Source of the DNA: Serripes groenlandicus
Taxonomy: Eukaryota > Mollusca > Bivalvia > Cardiida > Cardiidae
Direction: 5' to 3'
DNA: 64,000 nt
NCBI GenBank assembly: GCA_031761405.1
Contig: JASEVX010000011.1
Location: forward strand, 19,242,303 to 19,306,302
Shown here: piece by piece, positions 44,280 through 54,657 of the stretch
Numbering within the stretch: position 1 is the stretch's first letter
Layout: each line of letters begins with the position of its first letter
The notes under the pieces: generated by a model
The model's input: only the letters and a program-made list of their open reading frames with translations
Databases searched by the model: none
What the model was told of the DNA's origin: nothing
Translations under genes and position numbers: made by a program

Positions 44280-44372
44280 ATAACCGACAATTTGATTGGC
44301 TGACGCAAATGTTAATCTGAGACAACCCGTATGGGTGCAGTCATCAGAACTATATACGAGCTAGCGAAGTTT
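44280..44372. repeat. Block shared with 53255-53348
   Basis: GACAATTTGATTGGCTGACG, CAATCTGAGAC-like sequence and TATACGAG...TAGCGAA recur in the same order and orientation at about 53255. Confidence 0.75.
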
Positions 44373-44470
44373 AGGTATGTTTTTAATGAGATTGTATTAG
44401 AGCCTACTCGAGATGACAGAATATATTCTAACAAACGTATGCTAGCAATATGTAATGCCCCTTTTCCACA

Positions 44471-45193
44471 CAGACCACGACTCCCACGAATCGCCACAAA
44501 TTGTAAATTTTAGGATTCGTGAGGATTCGTGGAATTTTTGCAAATTGTCTGGTCCAATTCGTGATACTGTACGATCTGGTTACGATACAGGTACGATAGA
44601 GTTACGAATATTCGTGGGATTCAGCTGGGTTCGCACGAATATTGTCAAAAATTCACTACGCTTTACAAGAATCTATTACGAATACTGCACGAACGTTAGG
44701 AATCAGTTACGAATCAATTAAGAATACGCCCAATGCATGTACGAATCAGGTACGAATAAAAATGAATTCGTCACTATTCTTGACAATTCTTGTGACTTTT
44801 CCTCAAGATAGGTATAACAATGCTCTCATCCCCGCTTGCGTGTATTCGTGGGATTCGTGACAGACTCGTAGCCGATTCGTGGTCAAGCCACGAATTCGAG
44901 AATCCCCCGAATGAGTTAAGAATTCCTACGAATGCCTACGCATCGATTACGATTCAGTTATGATGCCTACGAATGCACTACAAAATTGTTACGAATTAAC
45001 TTCGATTTTTTTTAAATCGGGAGTTCGTGGCCAAAACTTTGGACAACTCAAAACGTTTGCCACAAATTCCCGATTGCTCAATAATTGCAATAACTGACTA
45101 CGAATATATACGAATCAGTTAAAAACTTCACGAACTCATTACGATTCAACTACTAATCCTAAAAGTTATCAACTCGTGGCGATTCGTGGTCTG
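44471..45193. mobile_element. TIR element T2, dense ACGAAT motifs
   Basis: Left end CAGACCACGACTCCCACGAA with TCGCCACAAATTG and TTTTAGGATTCG; right end CTAATCCTAAAAGTT with AACTCGTGGCGATTCGTGGT CTG. These are inverted repeats of each other with a 9-bp extra block on the left. The whole 723 bp is packed with ACGAAT or ATTCGT words in both orientations every 10-30 bp. No transposase. Such arrays of short motifs near the ends are typical of transposase-binding sites in some MULE, P and Kolobok-type elements (family knowledge); assignment is open. Confidence 0.85.
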
Positions 45194-45263
45194 TTAAAAA
45201 ACGTCAGCTTGTATCTTTCCCGATGGAATGGTTCAGTTGGTTTCTTTGTTTGTTTTGTTTTTG

Positions 45264-45460
45264 TTTTCATTGTGTTTTACGCCGCTTTCAACAATTGGTC
45301 AGTTATATCACGGCGTTTCCTAGGTCAGTTACCAGTACAACTGGTCCATTTACTGAGACCAGTGAGTCAGATGTCAAACGCTTACCCACGCAACCCTCGG
45401 TGCCAAGGAGGGTAGCCATGGTTACTTTGTACTGTCACACCGGATACAGCGATGCTAGAC
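45264..45460 (-). mobile_element. SINE-D copy
   Basis: TTTTACGCCGCTTTCAACAA, TATATCACGGCGTTTCCTAG, ACTGAGACCAGTGAGTCAG and GGTGCCAAGGAGGGTAGCCA in SINE-D order. The head is poorly preserved. Confidence 0.85.
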
Positions 45461-45911
45461 ACCAATTAATTAGGAAGGGCACAGAACACGCCTGAAGTTA
45501 CACAGTGTATTGATATGACACATTAGTTGCAGACCGGATTAATTAATGCTGTCGCTTAAATCAACAAGTCCACCATGGGATTATTTCCAGACCTTATAAA
45601 ATTCGTTCGATTACATATGCAGTCTCTTTAATGAGCACGTTTTGGTTCCAACGGCGCTTACATGACGGTAGCCATTGGCAATTACATAACCTAGCAATTC
45701 GTTTTTCTGAAGTTGAAAGGTTCACTTGACGTACATCATTGTGTGCCTTATACCTTACTTGTCTTAATTCATTCTCGCGCCCAATGGTTCCGTCTCATTG
45801 TGTCCTGGTAGGACTGTCAAAAGACGAAACTGCTCATCATATGCTGTATCATTCTAAATATGTACATGATATAACTACACAAGTATATAACATTACTACT
45901 TCTGCTAGTGC
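45461..45911. other. No feature recognised
   Basis: AT-rich flank leading into the ACT microsatellite. No repeat partner seen. Confidence 0.4.
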
Positions 45912-45979
45912 GCTTTCTACTACTACTACTACAACTACTACTATTACTATTACTACTACTACTACAACTACTACAACTG

Positions 45980-46034
<55 letters not shown>

Positions 46035-46121
46035 AACTACTACTATTACTACTACTACAACTACTACAACTGCTACTACTACTACTACTACTACTACTTC
46101 TTCTACTACTGCTACTACTAT

Positions 46122-46172
<51 letters not shown>

Positions 46173-46173
46173 A

Positions 46174-46209
<36 letters not shown>

Positions 46210-46220
46210 CCTACTACTTA
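45912..46220. repeat. (ACT)n trinucleotide microsatellite
   Basis: About 300 bp of ACT repeats with ACA, ATT and TCT interruptions. It opens frames of poly-Thr, poly-Leu and poly-Val on both strands; none is a gene. Confidence 0.98.
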
Positions 46221-46299
46221 TAATACTACTCGATTATACCGTCGGCGGAAATTGAGCTGTGATATTGCGTATATAATGATGTAATTAAAATATTGTTAG

Positions 46300-46345
46300 G
46301 TTAACCCAGAGACATATTAATGTATTTATATGTCTCTGGTTAATT
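46300..46345. repeat. Short palindrome
   Basis: TTAACCCAGAGACATATTAA and its inverse TATATGTCTCTGGTTAA form a hairpin. A related half, GTATTTATATGTCTCTG, occurs at 19501. Possibly the remains of a small MITE. Confidence 0.7.
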
Positions 46346-46799
46346 TAGACGTTTGCAATCCCTATACAGTTGATCAAATAAGACTATAAAGTAGACTGAT
46401 TAGATTCCAAATTGACTTAATTTTATAATCATCCTGTTTTCGCCTGCTCCATACCTCGATTTCAATTCCAAACATTTGAAAAGGAGACTAGTATTAAATG
46501 TCTTGAAACAAGCCGATTCTCAGGACAGTTACTACCATCGAATACCTAGATCAGAATTATCATCTGCACAGTCTGATCAATCGTGATATGTTTCGTTCCC
46601 ATTAAAAGAACACGTGCACCATAAAACGCTTCAACAAGCTCCGAATGTCGGGATTTTACATGATTAGTATGATTAATATGATTATATAAGGGTTATGTCT
46701 AATTATTGTATAATTTACTGTTTCCCAATATTTGATAATACTGCTTGATGAGCGTTATATGAGTTTATAAAAAAGTTTTGACAATTCACACAACAGTTG
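46346..46799. other. No feature recognised
   Basis: AT-rich with TGATTAGTATGATTAATATG near 46660. Nothing gene-like. Confidence 0.4.
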
Positions 46800-47062
46800 A
46801 ATTTAAAGCTACCATGATGCCGTTTTTAACAGGTTTTTTTCAGTTATATTAGCGTGGCGAGTTAACTTGACCATGTGGCTTTATGATTGATTGTTTGGTG
46901 TTTAACGCATTGTTCATTTATCCTGACACCAGTCAGTCAGTCAGTCGTAATGCTAACCTCAAAACCCTGAGCGCTAAGGAGGGCAGCCATTTCTACCATT
47001 TTTATTGTCTTTGGTATGACCCGGCTTGGAGTCGAATCCGCGACTCCCTGCACCCATTTCCC
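46800..47062 (-). mobile_element. SINE-D copy with a second tail
   Basis: Tail motifs occur twice (CCGTTTTTAACAGG/AGTTATATTAGCG near 46820 and GGTGTTTAACGC near 46898), then GACACCAGTCAGTCAGTCAG, GAGCGCTAAGGAGGGCAGCC and a tRNA-like end GGAGTCGAATCCGCGACTCC. This may be a nested insertion of one SINE in another. Confidence 0.8.
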
Positions 47063-47243
47063 AACACTAGCTTCTTCCCAAGCAACAGGCTACCCTCAGA
47101 AGCTTACTTCATCAGTCGATCATAATCATGGATGCGAAAAGAAGTATTTTTCCACACGTTTAATAATTACGTGAATGTTAGCTTTCGCGCATCACTCAAA
47201 TGCGACACGTATAGACGAAAACAGTACTCGATCAATTCAATCT

Positions 47244-47365
47244 AACCCTTTCCCACATACAACAAATCTGCAGCAGACGTCATTAAATTACTATTATATT
47301 CCAAAATATAGAAAATCTTTATAAATTGTAGTTTGATTTTTAAATAGTGTTGAAATCAGGAGTAA
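47244..47365. mobile_element. Pal-A left half
   Basis: TAACCCTTTCCCACATACAA and CTGCAGCAGACGTC, then eroded sequence interrupted by Pal-B. Confidence 0.7.
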
Positions 47366-47371
47366 TATAAA

Positions 47372-47610
47372 GGTCTTGGCGTGAAACGGTTGTAACTAAA
47401 AGCCTACTTTGAAAACCCTGGTTTATGGGCAATTTTAACCCCTCTGTAGACAATGCAAATTTAGGTGCCATTTCTCAGAACGAGCAATGACACTTAAATT
47501 TCCTTTCTTTACCAAGAAAAATTGATTTAACGCGTATAAAGACATTTTGGCGAGGTGATTAACCTTGGTAAAAAAAATACCAATTTAAGTTACACGCCAA
47601 GCCCTCGATA
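47372..47610. mobile_element. Pal-B MITE
   Basis: GTCTTGGCGTGAAACGGTTG left, TTACACGCCAAGCCCTCG right, central AAATTTAGGTGCCATTTCTC and inverse. It has a short deletion near the right end compared with 50493-50740. Confidence 0.9.
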
Positions 47611-47887
47611 TAGTAAATTAGTCCCTCTGGCATGAACCAACAATGGCAACTAGATTGGTCGCATCCTCCTTATATCTCGCTATAGCATTACTGTATATAG
47701 TCAATTAGGAATATGATTTTTGTAAATTACAGCGGACCAATACAACTTGATGTGTGCAATCAATACATGGATACTATTTATTAAATAGAGAAAAAAACGA
47801 CTTTCGGTGTTTTACCTTGCTACACCATAGCCAAGGGGCGTAACCATTATGTATGTAAAGCCGGACCATTTCGTGTAATAGTAGTGC

Positions 47888-48287
47888 CAGCCTTGTGTTC
47901 CAGAGTAAACACAACGTAAACACGTTTAAGCTATGCCTATCAAACGGAACGAAACCTACCTGCCTTGTGTTCCATAGTAAACACAACGTAAACACGTTTA
48001 AGCTATGCCTATCAAACGGAACGAAACCTACCTGTTTTATGAACGGAAAACAGGTAGAACATGTTTGGTTAACCGACTAAGGAACGGTATATCGACAAAA
48101 CCTATATAGGTTTCGCAAAACAGGTTTTGAGTTTTGTGACTATGGAACACAGGGCTGTTTTATGAATGGAAAACAGGTAGAACATGTTTGGTTAACCGAC
48201 TAAGGAACGGTATATCGACAAAACCTATATAGGTTTCGCAAAACAGGTTTTGAGTTTTGTGACTATGGAACACAGGGCTGCCCAGGT
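47888..48287. mobile_element. TIR element T3 with both arms doubled
   Basis: Left CAGCCTTGTGTTCCA and right TGGAACACAGGGCTG are inverted ends. The left arm (TGTTCCANAGTAAACACAAC ... AACGAAACCTACCTG) is present twice in tandem (about 47893-47962 and 47963-48031). The right arm (GTTTTATGAANGGAAAACAG ... CTATGGAACACAGGG) is also present twice (about 48031-48157 and 48157-48285). Frames mirrored on both strands are artefacts. Confidence 0.85.
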
Positions 48288-48834
48288 TACTCCAGCCTGT
48301 GAATAAAAAATGTATTTATTATTCAGGATAAACTCGAAGGATAGTTCATGACAAGCATGTAATACAATAGATTACAAACGTATTTTCTACCGTGTCTCAG
48401 CATTATAAAGTCAATGTCTCCATATTTTGTTCCCCCGATGTTTCTCTCCACTCAACCCTATTACCATGTTTAGTTTAGCTAATTGGTGGCGGACACATGG
48501 CGCTGTAACGTAGAACTCTCCTAACATAAATACATTTGGGTGTATAATTTAGTTAACGAAGGGCAAGTCAGGTCAGTGTATCGTTACTTATAATAAAAGT
48601 TTTGATGCTATTAGGAAGTCATATGCATCTGTGTTAAGTTGCTAACTTTGTTACCAAATAATATGTTGTTTATGGTTGCTGGAAATGGGCGTCTAAGACG
48701 AGTTTGTCAGCGGCGAGTACCCGTGGAGTAGTAAGATGGTGGTCTTTGTCTGGTTCTATTAAGAATGAATTTGAAACTACCGGGTGGACGTGTTTGTCTA
48801 GTATCTAGTATGCCATTTTTTTTTATTTTTTTTT
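48288..48834. other. No feature recognised
   Basis: AT-rich with a T-run near 48820; no exon-like frame. Confidence 0.4.
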
Positions 48835-48960
48835 TGACTGATTCTGACACCAACCAGCCAGTCGTAATGCTTACCCCCGCAACCATGAGCAACAAGTCGG
48901 GCACCCATTACTACCATCTTTAAACTCTTTGGTATGAACCGAAGGGAATAGCGAATTTAT
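48835..48960 (-). mobile_element. SINE-D body fragment
   Basis: GACACCAACCAGCCAGTCGT, CCCCCGCAACCATGAGC and CATTACTACCATCTTTAAAC, then a degraded head. The tail is absent. Confidence 0.8.
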
Positions 48961-49079
48961 TGTTGTGAGGGGATTAAATCTGACAAGTAAGTTGGTGTTA
49001 AGTTATAAGACAATTTGTACATAAGATTGGGAAATAATTTAGAGTATTTTATTCACATAGAATACAATCATATGTGATC

Positions 49080-49690
49080 AACTAAATAAAACTCCCAGTA
49101 TGCTACAAAAGCATTGAAGGTCATATGTCAACCAGAACGGCATTGTAATCGTGAGACTAATACGATTTCGACATTCAGATGGAGTAAGAGTTAGAGGACC
49201 GACTTACTTTTCGTAAAACTATAAAGGCAAATTGCAATAAACACATTTTCTTCTTGTTCCAAAATTACGTCATAAATAGTTGTACTAGGATACATATGTA
49301 TTGAAGACCATATTACCACAGCTTAATGGTTTCACTAGACTAATACGACTTCGACATTCAGATGGAGTAATAGTTAGAGGACCGACTTTCTTTGGTAAAA
49401 CTATTAAGGCAAATTGCACTAAACACATTTTGTTCTTGTTCCAAAATTACGTCATAAATAGTTATTCTACAATACATATGTATTGAAGACCATATTACCA
49501 CAGCTTAATGGTTTCACTAGACTAATACGACTAATTAGAATTTGATATATAGATAGACTACGGATATTTGTGGTTAAAATAAAATGAAAATCTCCAAGCA
49601 CATTTTTTTCTTATTCCAAAACTACGTCTTAAATAGTTATTCAAGGAAGCAACCGCATCGAAAATCATATTGTCACAGATTAATGAATCA
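49080..49690. repeat. About 180-bp tandem repeat, three copies
   Basis: Unit includes TTCCAAAATTACGTCATAAA, ATACATATGTATTGAAGACC, ATGGTTTCACTAGACTAATA and GGAGTAAKAGTTAGAGGACC (K = G/T). TTACGTCATAAATAG starts near 49264 and 49446, 182 bp apart; the third copy (49617) is more diverged. Confidence 0.88.
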
Positions 49691-49764
49691 ACTGTGTAAC
49701 TGCCGAATTTCACCTTTTCCATGTTTGAAATTGGACAACACCACTTTTCGTCCCCAAGGATATT

Positions 49765-49812
49765 TGGTACAATGTAATGTCTAAGTGGCAAACAAAGCAG
49801 ATTTCAGGAGTT
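49765..49812. mobile_element. Pal-C half copy
   Basis: AATGTCTAAGTGGCAAACAA AGCAGATTTCAGGAG closely matches 63920-63953, but the inverse arm is absent. Confidence 0.65.
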
Positions 49813-50053
49813 TTGATAACGACATTAAAAGAGGTAAAAACTCGTGTGACTTAGATTATACTACTTCAAAACACATAATGTAACCCAAACTTGTGCAATA
49901 CAACATCTTTTGGTAAATTACTTTGCTTTCAAGAGAGCAATTTAAACCAATACTTTGTATGTGCGTGCCTGGTTTACTCATCTTGAACCTACAACTGTTT
50001 AAAGTTAAACTCAAAGTGACATTTTCGAAAAAATGACTAAATAATGTACTCAC

Positions 50054-50077
50054 CAATTTCGTTTCACTGCCCGCCAT
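50054..50077 (-). CDS. Possible first coding exon, eight codons
   Basis: On the minus strand ATGGCGGGCAGTGAAACG begins MAGSETKL and ends exactly at a consensus donor GTGAGT (50048-50053), in phase 0. A start followed by a strong donor is what a short first exon looks like, but with so few codons it may be chance. Candidate next exons on the minus strand include one after GCCACTTAG at about 49783, which sits at the Pal-C half copy. No promoter motif was identified. Unknown gene. Confidence 0.22.
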
Positions 50078-50178
50078 ATCCGAGTTTGTGATACCGATCC
50101 GCATTCAGTATATTCGGATAACGTGTGTGATAAGGAAACTTGTCTTTTCCGAAATTTATCTCTATGACGACTCAACCA

Positions 50179-50404
50179 ATGAATGAATGTATAGTGTTTT
50201 ATGGCGCATCGACAGCTAAGGTCATTTAGCGCGCAATTAAATTTAATTATTCATGATCCCTGGGTAAACAAACCCGTACTAGGCTAGAAAATGTGCCTTG
50301 CCCAAGGGCACTCCACCATGACCGTAGTGCCGCGACTGGGGATCGAACCCGGGACACCCGGTTTCGAAATCCCCGACGCTAACCACTCGACCACAGCGGA
50401 TTCC
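50179..50404 (-). mobile_element. SINE-B, full length, 15-bp target duplication
   Basis: On the minus strand: GGAATCCGCTGTGGTCGAGT head, CCCGGGTTCGATCCCCAGTC B box, GTGCCCTTGGGCAAGGCAC, and a tail ending GCGCCATAAAACACTATACA then ATTC repeats. ATGACGACTCAACCA occurs at 50164-50178 and 50405-50419. Confidence 0.95.
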
Positions 50405-50492
50405 ATGACGACTCAACCAAACCCTATGATCAACATCAACGTGTCCGTATATCCCCTCTCTCATAAAACAGCTCTTCTATCTGATATATAGA

Positions 50493-50740
50493 TCTAGGGC
50501 TTGGCGTGAAACGGTTGTAACTAAAAACTTATTTTGAAAACCCTGGTTTAGGGGCAATTTTGACCCCTTTGTAAACAATGCAAAAGTTAGGTGCCATTGC
50601 TCAGAACGAGCAATGGCACCTAAATTTCCATTGTTTACCAAGAACAATTATTTAACGCTTATAAATACTTTATGGTGAGGTGGTTAACCGTGGTAACAAA
50701 ATACCAATTTAAGTTACAACATTTTCACGCCAAGCCCTCG
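50493..50740. mobile_element. Pal-B MITE, best copy
   Basis: CTAGGGCTTGGCGTGAAACG left and TTCACGCCAAGCCCTCG right. The central GGTGCCATTGCTCAGAACGA hairpin is perfectly paired. ATATA lies on both sides and may be the target duplication. Confidence 0.93.
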
Positions 50741-50868
50741 ATATATTCCTGAGTCGCCCCGAATTTAAACCCTTATCCAGCTATACGCGACAAACATTGG
50801 ACTGGTATGTTATGTACGACAACATAGGGTTTGAGTTTCGAAAGCGATTTGGAATTTGAAATACTCAC

Positions 50869-51052
50869 CTTATCTAGAGCTCTGAATATAATAGTACAAA
50901 GAAAAAAGGACATTGCAGAGCGGCGAATTTTTTCGCCAAAGAGAAAGATAATGGTATCATTAGACGCCAGGGGTGATATTTGATCAGAATAACATAATGT
51001 TGAATATTTTATGAAACACAAATGGATGCAGCAGATTGATCCGTTCTGGTTT
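50869..51052 (-). CDS. Possible exon ending at a GTGAGT donor
   Basis: The minus frame is open for about 65 codons and ends ...GCTCTAGATAAG directly before GTGAGT (donor at 50863-50868). Stretches include VVVKNQNGSICCIHLC and GEKIRRSAMSFFLCTIIF. An internal ATG followed by SFFLCTIIF could start a signal-peptide-like N-terminus. The upstream acceptor is purine-rich and unconvincing. Same strand as the short candidate at 50054-50077; they are separated mainly by Pal-B and SINE-B insertions. Confidence 0.2.
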
Positions 51053-51092
51053 TTCACAACCACCTGTCTGTTTCTGTACGCCTTTTCTTATT

Positions 51093-51315
51093 CAGTTCCC
51101 GCTAACAACTAATCTGCAGCAAACGATTTTGACAACATCTTGACAAAAACCATGAGGAATTTTAATAAATGAAAACATGGTTATTGAATAGAGAGAAAAC
51201 ATTGTGACATATGGAGACGCGTTGCATATTATGATCAATGTATTAATTGCAACGTTTTCAAAAGTCGTCCGCTACAGATTAGTGTAAAAGTGTCTGCACG
51301 TGAAAATATGTTAAA
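51093..51315. mobile_element. Pal-A MITE, diverged
   Basis: CTAATCTGCAGCAAACGATT left, AAAAGTCGTCCGCTACAGAT right; the centre is shortened. Confidence 0.65.
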
Positions 51316-51807
51316 TGAAGACAGCATGTTGAACTTTGTGTCCTTTTTACATCGACTTGTATGTATACCCAACGGCTCATATAAATGTTCATCTATCTAA
51401 TATACATATTTATCATATGACAATGCTTGTATCCGATCTAATATACCCGTTACGTATTTCTTTATATGTATCGTGTGTAATATAACATGACCGAATCACA
51501 CTTTTTATATTCATCTGCGAATGTTAACACAAGGGCTGAGAACGTGTATCCGGTAAACTGAAAAGTCACAATAGATGGACGAGGTAAAGGGACCATTATC
51601 GGTCATAAACATATTTTTTTTGCAACAATTTATTTAGTTTTACATTTTGGGACTATTTTCTGACAGCGAAAACCCGATTTTCTTTTGTGTTTTGTCATGT
51701 GATAAGAAGAATCAGACATTCGTTGTCATTTAATAAGGCTCGCTAAATAACACAATTCTTGAACTCGTTTAAAACATCTTGATGGCCTTCGTGAACTTAA
51801 CACCGAC
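51316..51807. other. No feature recognised
   Basis: AT-rich DNA without exon-like frames. Confidence 0.4.
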
Positions 51808-52017
51808 CTGTCTGTATTTACAATGCTCGCTTCGGTGCGGGAGATCACGGGTTCGATCCCCGACTGGGTCATACCAAATATTAAAAATGGTAGTAATGGC
51901 TGCCCTCCTTTGCGCTCAGGGTTGCGGGTTTAATATCACGAACGACTGGCTGGTGTCAGGATAATTGGACCAGTAGTACTGGTAACTTACACAAGAAACG
52001 CCGTAATATAAGTGAAT
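51808..52017 (+). mobile_element. SINE-D copy, head partly lost
   Basis: CACGGGTTCGATCCCCGAC (B box), GGTCATACCAAATATTAAAA, GCTCAGGGTTGCGGG, GACTGGCTGGTGTCAGGATA and ACGCCGTAATATAAGTG in order. The A-box half is degraded. Confidence 0.88.
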
Positions 52018-52050
52018 GATTGTTGGTGCTTTTGTAAGCACCAACAATCA
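52018..52050. repeat. Perfect hairpin at the SINE-D tail
   Basis: GATTGTTGGTGCTT, loop TTGT, then AAGCACCAACAATC, directly after the SINE tail. The right arm continues into the AATC repeats common at SINE ends, so an inverted duplication of the tail is likely. Confidence 0.85.
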
Positions 52051-52439
52051 ATCAATTATATGACATACATTACTGGGTCACAGACTTTTAACTTTATATG
52101 CTGTTTTCAGCTTTTATTAACAAAAGCGTTTGCCGTAATGCTTCTTAATGGCGAAATCCAGCATTGTATCCCAACGGGTTTCACTGCAATTATTATTTAA
52201 GCTATTATGTTACGGTGATTCACAACCCTATTACACATCGGACATATATACTTCGCATTTGTGTATATTGGATCTGACGCAACCGCATAATATGTCGTCT
52301 CAAGTTGACCCTTTACATTTAAATACTCGTAAGCAGATTCTCAGTTGGTCTATCCAATGAAAAGGCACGATACAACCAACACTCGGCCATCGCCGCCTCT
52401 CTACCTCGTGTATTTATACGAGTTAACTCCCTTGTTCTA

Positions 52440-52690
52440 AACTAGATTACTATAAAGATTTTAAAACGAGCTTTGCATTTGAATCCTACTTAGAAAATAT
52501 TAAAAATGATAGATTAAGATGTTTGGACAAACAATACGTATATCAGACCATAAGCTACCTATTAAAATTGATAGATATACACATATTGCTAGAAATGAAA
52601 GACAATGTGAATTACGTAACCAATACCACTTACTCTTAACATGTCCCACATAAAGGGACATAAGAAATAAGTATTTCAACCAATTTTTGG
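52440..52690 (+). pseudogene. Decayed LINE ORF2 C-terminal fragment
   Basis: On the + strand one frame gives ESYLENIKNDRLRCLDKQ and, after a frameshift, RISDHKLPIKIDRYTHIARN, ERQCELRNQYHLLLTCP and RDIRNKYF. This order resembles the region of molluscan LINE proteins ending in a C..C...H...C knuckle, here with a cysteine lost. It differs from the LINE at 16379-18274. Stops and frameshifts make it non-functional. Confidence 0.6.
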
Positions 52691-52975
52691 CCGGATTGCT
52701 CTAGCAATTCCGGTCTATAGATTGGCAATGTTCGTCTGTCCGTCCGTCTGTCTGTCTCTCTTTCTGTCCGTCCGTCTGTCTGTCTCTCTTTCTGTCCGTC
52801 AACATTTTAGTTAAAGTTTCAGGTTGAGGCAAAATCTCAGCACTGGAAACTTTGCCTGAAGGTAACCAGTAACAAGTTCTATTGATTTCTATGGTTATTT
52901 TGACATTGACCTTGGTTTGTCGATTTTCAAGGTCAAATTGCCGACAATCCGGCCTTACCGTCTTCAGCGGTTTCT
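52683..52975 (+). repeat. Dispersed repeat R2, long copy
   Basis: TTGGCCGGATTGCTCTAGCA, CCGGTCTATAGATTGGCAAT, an expanded GTCTGTCTGTCTCTCTTTCT stretch, TTTCAGGTTGAGGCAAAATC and GACAATCCGGCC at the far end. The ends GGCCGGATTG and CAATCCGGCC are inverted, so this may be a small TIR element. Confidence 0.8.
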
Positions 52976-53729
52976 TGTTTCCAATATTGTTTACGTTTTT
53001 CCGCTTAATGTCAGCTTAAAGAAGTAACTTACAACTAAACCTTGCTATATATATATTAATGAAGTTTCAAATAGGAGTAGTGCTCTCATATCAATAGCAA
53101 CATAGTATGCACATGTATTTATCAATTGTTGTATTAACCATATTTTGTAGTCAATCATTGTGTATGTATTTTATATTACCAATTGCACATCTAGTGCCGA
53201 CTTGCTTGATACAAGTATTTGAGTTGATAGTAACGACAATTTGGCAATTTGTAGGCGACAATTTGATTGCCTGACGCAAAGGTCAATCTGAGACGACTTG
53301 TAATAGGCAGACATCATATTTATACGAGTGTTTGCTACTGTAGCGAAATTGAGCTTTAGTTTTCAATACAATTGGATTCTGCATTAAGACCTCTTGTCAC
53401 GAGACGTGGCTCAAATATGATTACAATAAAACCCTGGTTAAGCGTTGGATACTAACACAGATGTATGACTTCTGTTCATGTTTTAGTACAAACCATTATA
53501 ATTTATTGTTATTGTGCGATTTGTATGTGCCAGTGCATGACTAAAGTAACAAGATAACATTTATGCGCTGCTCGTGATCAAGTTAACACTTTCCTACCGA
53601 ATACAGCCTTGATCAAGGTAACCCTTTCCCACAAGCATGTGGAAAAGGATAAGCATGTGCATCCGGAACGTCTGATCGGATACCCCAATGTCCTCGTCTA
53701 GAGAATAATAATAAATAAGTTCCAGGATC
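52976..53729. other. No gene; contains block shared with 44280-44372
   Basis: The stretch at 53255-53348 repeats 44280-44372. A small CCCTTTCCCACAAGCATGTG near 53623 looks like an isolated Pal-A end. The rest is featureless. Confidence 0.45.
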
Positions 53730-53990
53730 CAGTTTTAGGCTATCGTTCTACTATCATATATATATATAGTATAGTTATTCAGAGGTCCAGATAAGGAGGG
53801 GTATTCAGCTCTTTTCCCCACAATTTCTCTCTTAATATTACAGCAAACCCTATGTTGTGGGTACTCAAAAGAATCGTCTCAGTGAGACGATTCTTTTGGG
53901 TACCCACAACATAGGGTTTGCGAGTGTGAAATAAGCATTTTCTAGAGCCCTGGACTACTATATAATCCTTTTACACACATGTTGATCTGA
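53730..53990. mobile_element. Pal-E hairpin element
   Basis: A 79-bp near-perfect inverted repeat (53843-53921): GCAAACCCTATGTTGTGGGT ... GAATCGTCTC / GAGACGATTC ... ACCCACAACATAGGGTTTGC. Outer arms CAGAGGTCCAG and CTGGACTAC are weaker. A degraded half (ACGATTCTTTTGAGTCCCAA) occurs at 54326 and again at 57856 in the tandem duplication. Confidence 0.85.
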
Positions 53991-54054
53991 ATCTATATAA
54001 GACAACGATGCATGTCTGATAGTTGTATAGATATGTTGATTGTGATTTTTTGAT

Positions 54055-54250
54055 AGGGGCTTTACGCCGTTTTCAACACCGATTCGGTCATATCACGGTG
54101 GCCAGTTAACCTACACAGTCTTTCAGAAAATAAATGACGCTGTCTCATTGTCTTTTGACAAACATATGAAAGAATGTTGTCCGAGGTCGAGTTCGAGTTC
54201 GAACTCACAACCCCTGGATTAACAGCTCACGTCGCTACCGGGGACCGGCC
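54055..54250 (-). mobile_element. SINE-C copy, minus orientation
   Basis: TTTACGCCGTTTTCAACACC, CGGTCATATCACGGTGGCC, GAACTCACAACCCCTGGATT and CGTCGCTACCGGGG follow SINE-C order on the minus strand. Confidence 0.85.
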
Positions 54251-54657
54251 AATCATCTGATCATGCCCCTTCATATCCTTCTTATTAGCTAATACCCAGA
54301 AGAAGTATCCGACACACTAACCAATACGATTCTTTTGAGTCCCAACAGCAAAGGGAAAGATGGTGGGATACATGAACAGCGCACCATACATACAGCTCTG
54401 TAGGGTGGCATGCTTTTTTTCGTGTACCGTCTGATAAGTCTGTTCCACAGACCGCTAAAGCAATCGCATAATTCCCGAATTAAATAGATATATGGCTACA
54501 TATGTGAATATATAATAAATAAGTAATACGTACAAATTATTTATGAAATAGTCTGGGTCATATCATGATAAAATTCGCTGGGAAAAGGGATAGTAAATCT
54601 TTTCAATGATACGTCTTTTTGTAATAGACCATTCTAAACTATTAGTTTCGTTTCAAG

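Noticed and set aside
45739..46284. 181-codon Thr-rich frame and Leu/Val-rich counterparts
   Set aside because: Produced by the ACT microsatellite.
47774..48080. Mirrored 60-70-codon frames on both strands
   Set aside because: Caused by the doubled left arm of TIR element T3.
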